In this document: one piece after another, positions 62,754 to 64,000 of the stretch
How the letters are laid out: every line of letters starts with the position of its first letter
Position numbering within the stretch: the first letter of the stretch is position 1
Source of the DNA: Nissolia schottii
Lineage: Eukaryota; Streptophyta; Magnoliopsida; Fabales; Fabaceae
NCBI GenBank assembly: GCA_003254905.1
Contig: QANU01028716.1
Location: 1-64,000, forward strand
Reading direction: 5' to 3'
DNA: 64,000 bases
The notes under the pieces: generated by a model
Databases searched by the model: none
Told to the model about the DNA's origin: nothing
The model's input: only the letters and a program-made list of their open reading frames with translations
Program-made: the position numbers and the translations under genes

Positions 62754-63650
62754 CTATTCAGTTCCTGCGATTTTCTTCTTCAGCACCTCGATATCTGTAG
62801 CTAGCTCCTTTCTGCTAGACTGTATATAAGTACAATCATGTTATTTACAAGCACAATCTTGGAAATGTACACAAACCAAAATGTGTTAGGGTTTGTTTGG
62901 TTTCTGTTTTCATTGCCTTTTCCTATTTCTCGTGTTACTTGTTTTTAGAATTTTAGGAAGGAAATAGTGAAAGCAGGAAACAGAATTTGATTGTTTTAAT
63001 TGTTGTCACTATTTCCTTTACAAAATCCTAAAAACAGAAAACGCAGGAAACGAAAACAGGTAATAAAAGAGAAACCAAAGAGTAGTGAAGTATTCATGGA
63101 TTGTACATACCTTAAACAGAAGGTATCGATAGACAAACCATCCGGTGTACCCTAGCCCTACCAACTCCATAATCTTTGGAAGCTGAAACATAAACAAAAC
63201 TATTTAAGGTCGGTTCGCCAAGCTTTTTAGAGTATAAAGGCTGAAGCATATGTATAGCTAGCTGATAACTAAACCACCATAGGAGATAACAAAATATGAA
63301 AAAGTGAATTATATTCAACAAAGTGACAACTTACCAAGGGAACAGAGTTTATGGCACCAACAAGAATTGAAGATAGCCAAACAGCAACAATGGCCCCACC
63401 ACCATAAAGAAGCACTGTGGACTTGTTTTCAACAGCATCCCACTGATAAATGATAAATGGAGGATATTATATCCACTTGGTTAAAATGAAAATTCTCAAA
63501 AGAGAATATTGGAATCACACGATTGTGGATTTGCCAAAAAGGAAGTTCTTGCCTTTTCCTTCAAATCTGTGATTAACTCATTAGCATCCGCTGAACTAGA
63601 TGTTTCCTCGGAAGAAGCCCTTGTCAGAAGCAGAGAAGATTTCCGGGACT
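62754..63650 (-). CDS. CURT1A: CURVATURE THYLAKOID 1A, 5' part outside the window
   Basis: Visible coding exons on the - strand: 63553-63650, 63335-63442, 63111-63182, 62754-62819. They join in frame, encode the last 114 or so residues and end at a TAG stop. CURT1 proteins are small thylakoid membrane proteins that oligomerise at grana margins and bend the membrane. Seen: end of the transit-peptide region (SRKSSLLLTRASSEETSS), then ANELITDLKEKWDAVENKS, a first membrane helix (GGGAIVAVWLSSILVGAI), NSVPLLPKIMELVGLGYTG, a second helix (WFVYRYLLF), and the amphipathic tail SSRKELATDIEVLKKKIAG. The spacing is that of CURT1A in other plants. The intron after 63553 begins with GC instead of GT (AAAAG/GCAAGA) and ends normally. 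The exon with the ATG and most of the transit peptide lies beyond 64000; 63651-64000 is intron. Confidence 0.94.
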
Positions 63651-64000
63651 CTAAAAAGGGACGAAACAAGAACATAGTTTAGAAAACAGAAAAGAAAAAT
63701 AAAAGGCAACATGACTGAGATCAATAACTATAATAATGAAAACGGAACAAATAGTACAACCACGACTCATAAGGCTAGTATGGAGGGAGTTGGGACTCCT
63801 GCTAAAACGACAGACACAGAAGCCTTAATTTATGCAAAGCATGTTTGTTGGTTTTACTCATACAATTGTTGCCAACCAAATGTATAAACTCTAAGACAAT
63901 TATGAATTCAAAGTTATCACTTCATTGCACAATTCACATAGAAGAAAGTAGGTAAGTTTCCTGGATTAGACTGTGGATTTGGCCACCGAGTAGGTGCTTG

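Noticed and set aside
1-64000. tRNA, rRNA, CRISPR arrays, bacterial or organellar features
   Set aside because: None seen. The only tRNA-like sequences are the heads of SINEs, and the tandem palindromes do not have repeat-spacer structure.

Overview
The window is nuclear DNA of a flowering plant. Its genes are split by many short GT-AG introns, it is AT-rich, and it is littered with plant transposable elements. The protein sequences and the Au-type SINEs suggest a eudicot, most likely a papilionoid legume; this is inference from remembered homologues, not a database search.

From left to right: (1) 435-4955, + strand, GLYR1 glyoxylate/succinic semialdehyde reductase, 8 exons, with foldback MITEs in two introns. 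(2) 7909-10283, - strand, ribosomal protein L5, 9 coding exons, the first holding only the ATG. (3) 11622-15271, - strand, two reading frames 10 bases apart: an At4g08330-like CxxC protein followed by an FBL12-type F-box/LRR protein, which looks like a dicistronic locus. (4) 18125-22434, + strand, plastid dihydrodipicolinate reductase (DAPB2), 8 exons, with a Mutator-like element in one intron. (5) 24413-28068, - strand, a GBF3/CPRF1-type bZIP factor, 12 coding exons plus a 5'UTR exon, with G-boxes in its own promoter.

From about 30 to 50 kb there is no recognisable gene. This stretch holds a LINE fragment, LTR fossils (31.7-38.3 kb), a TIR element (38.7-39.3 kb), an array of four hairpins (45.7-45.9 kb), a 97-bp tRNA-like SINE with perfect 16-bp target duplications (46.4 kb), a Stowaway-like MITE (47 kb) and AT-rich desert with a few GC-richer, promoter-like islands. 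(6) 50112-51014, - strand, a DUF1191 membrane protein, single exon, with an Au SINE just downstream. At 53404-61113 lies an old, broken Ty1/copia element, itself split by a 2.7-kb solo LTR. (7) 62754 to beyond the window edge, - strand, CURT1A (thylakoid curvature), whose first exon is outside the window.

The genes are ordinary, unrelated housekeeping or regulatory loci and not a pathway cluster. I found no convincing new multi-gene system. The observations most worth following are the apparent dicistronic At4g08330-like/FBL12 locus, the very short SINE, the four-hairpin array, the repeated CCGCTGAGCGG palindromes upstream of a TATA box in an LTR-like segment, and the GC-AG intron in CURT1A. 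All exon joins were made by eye from splice consensus, reading frame and family conservation.
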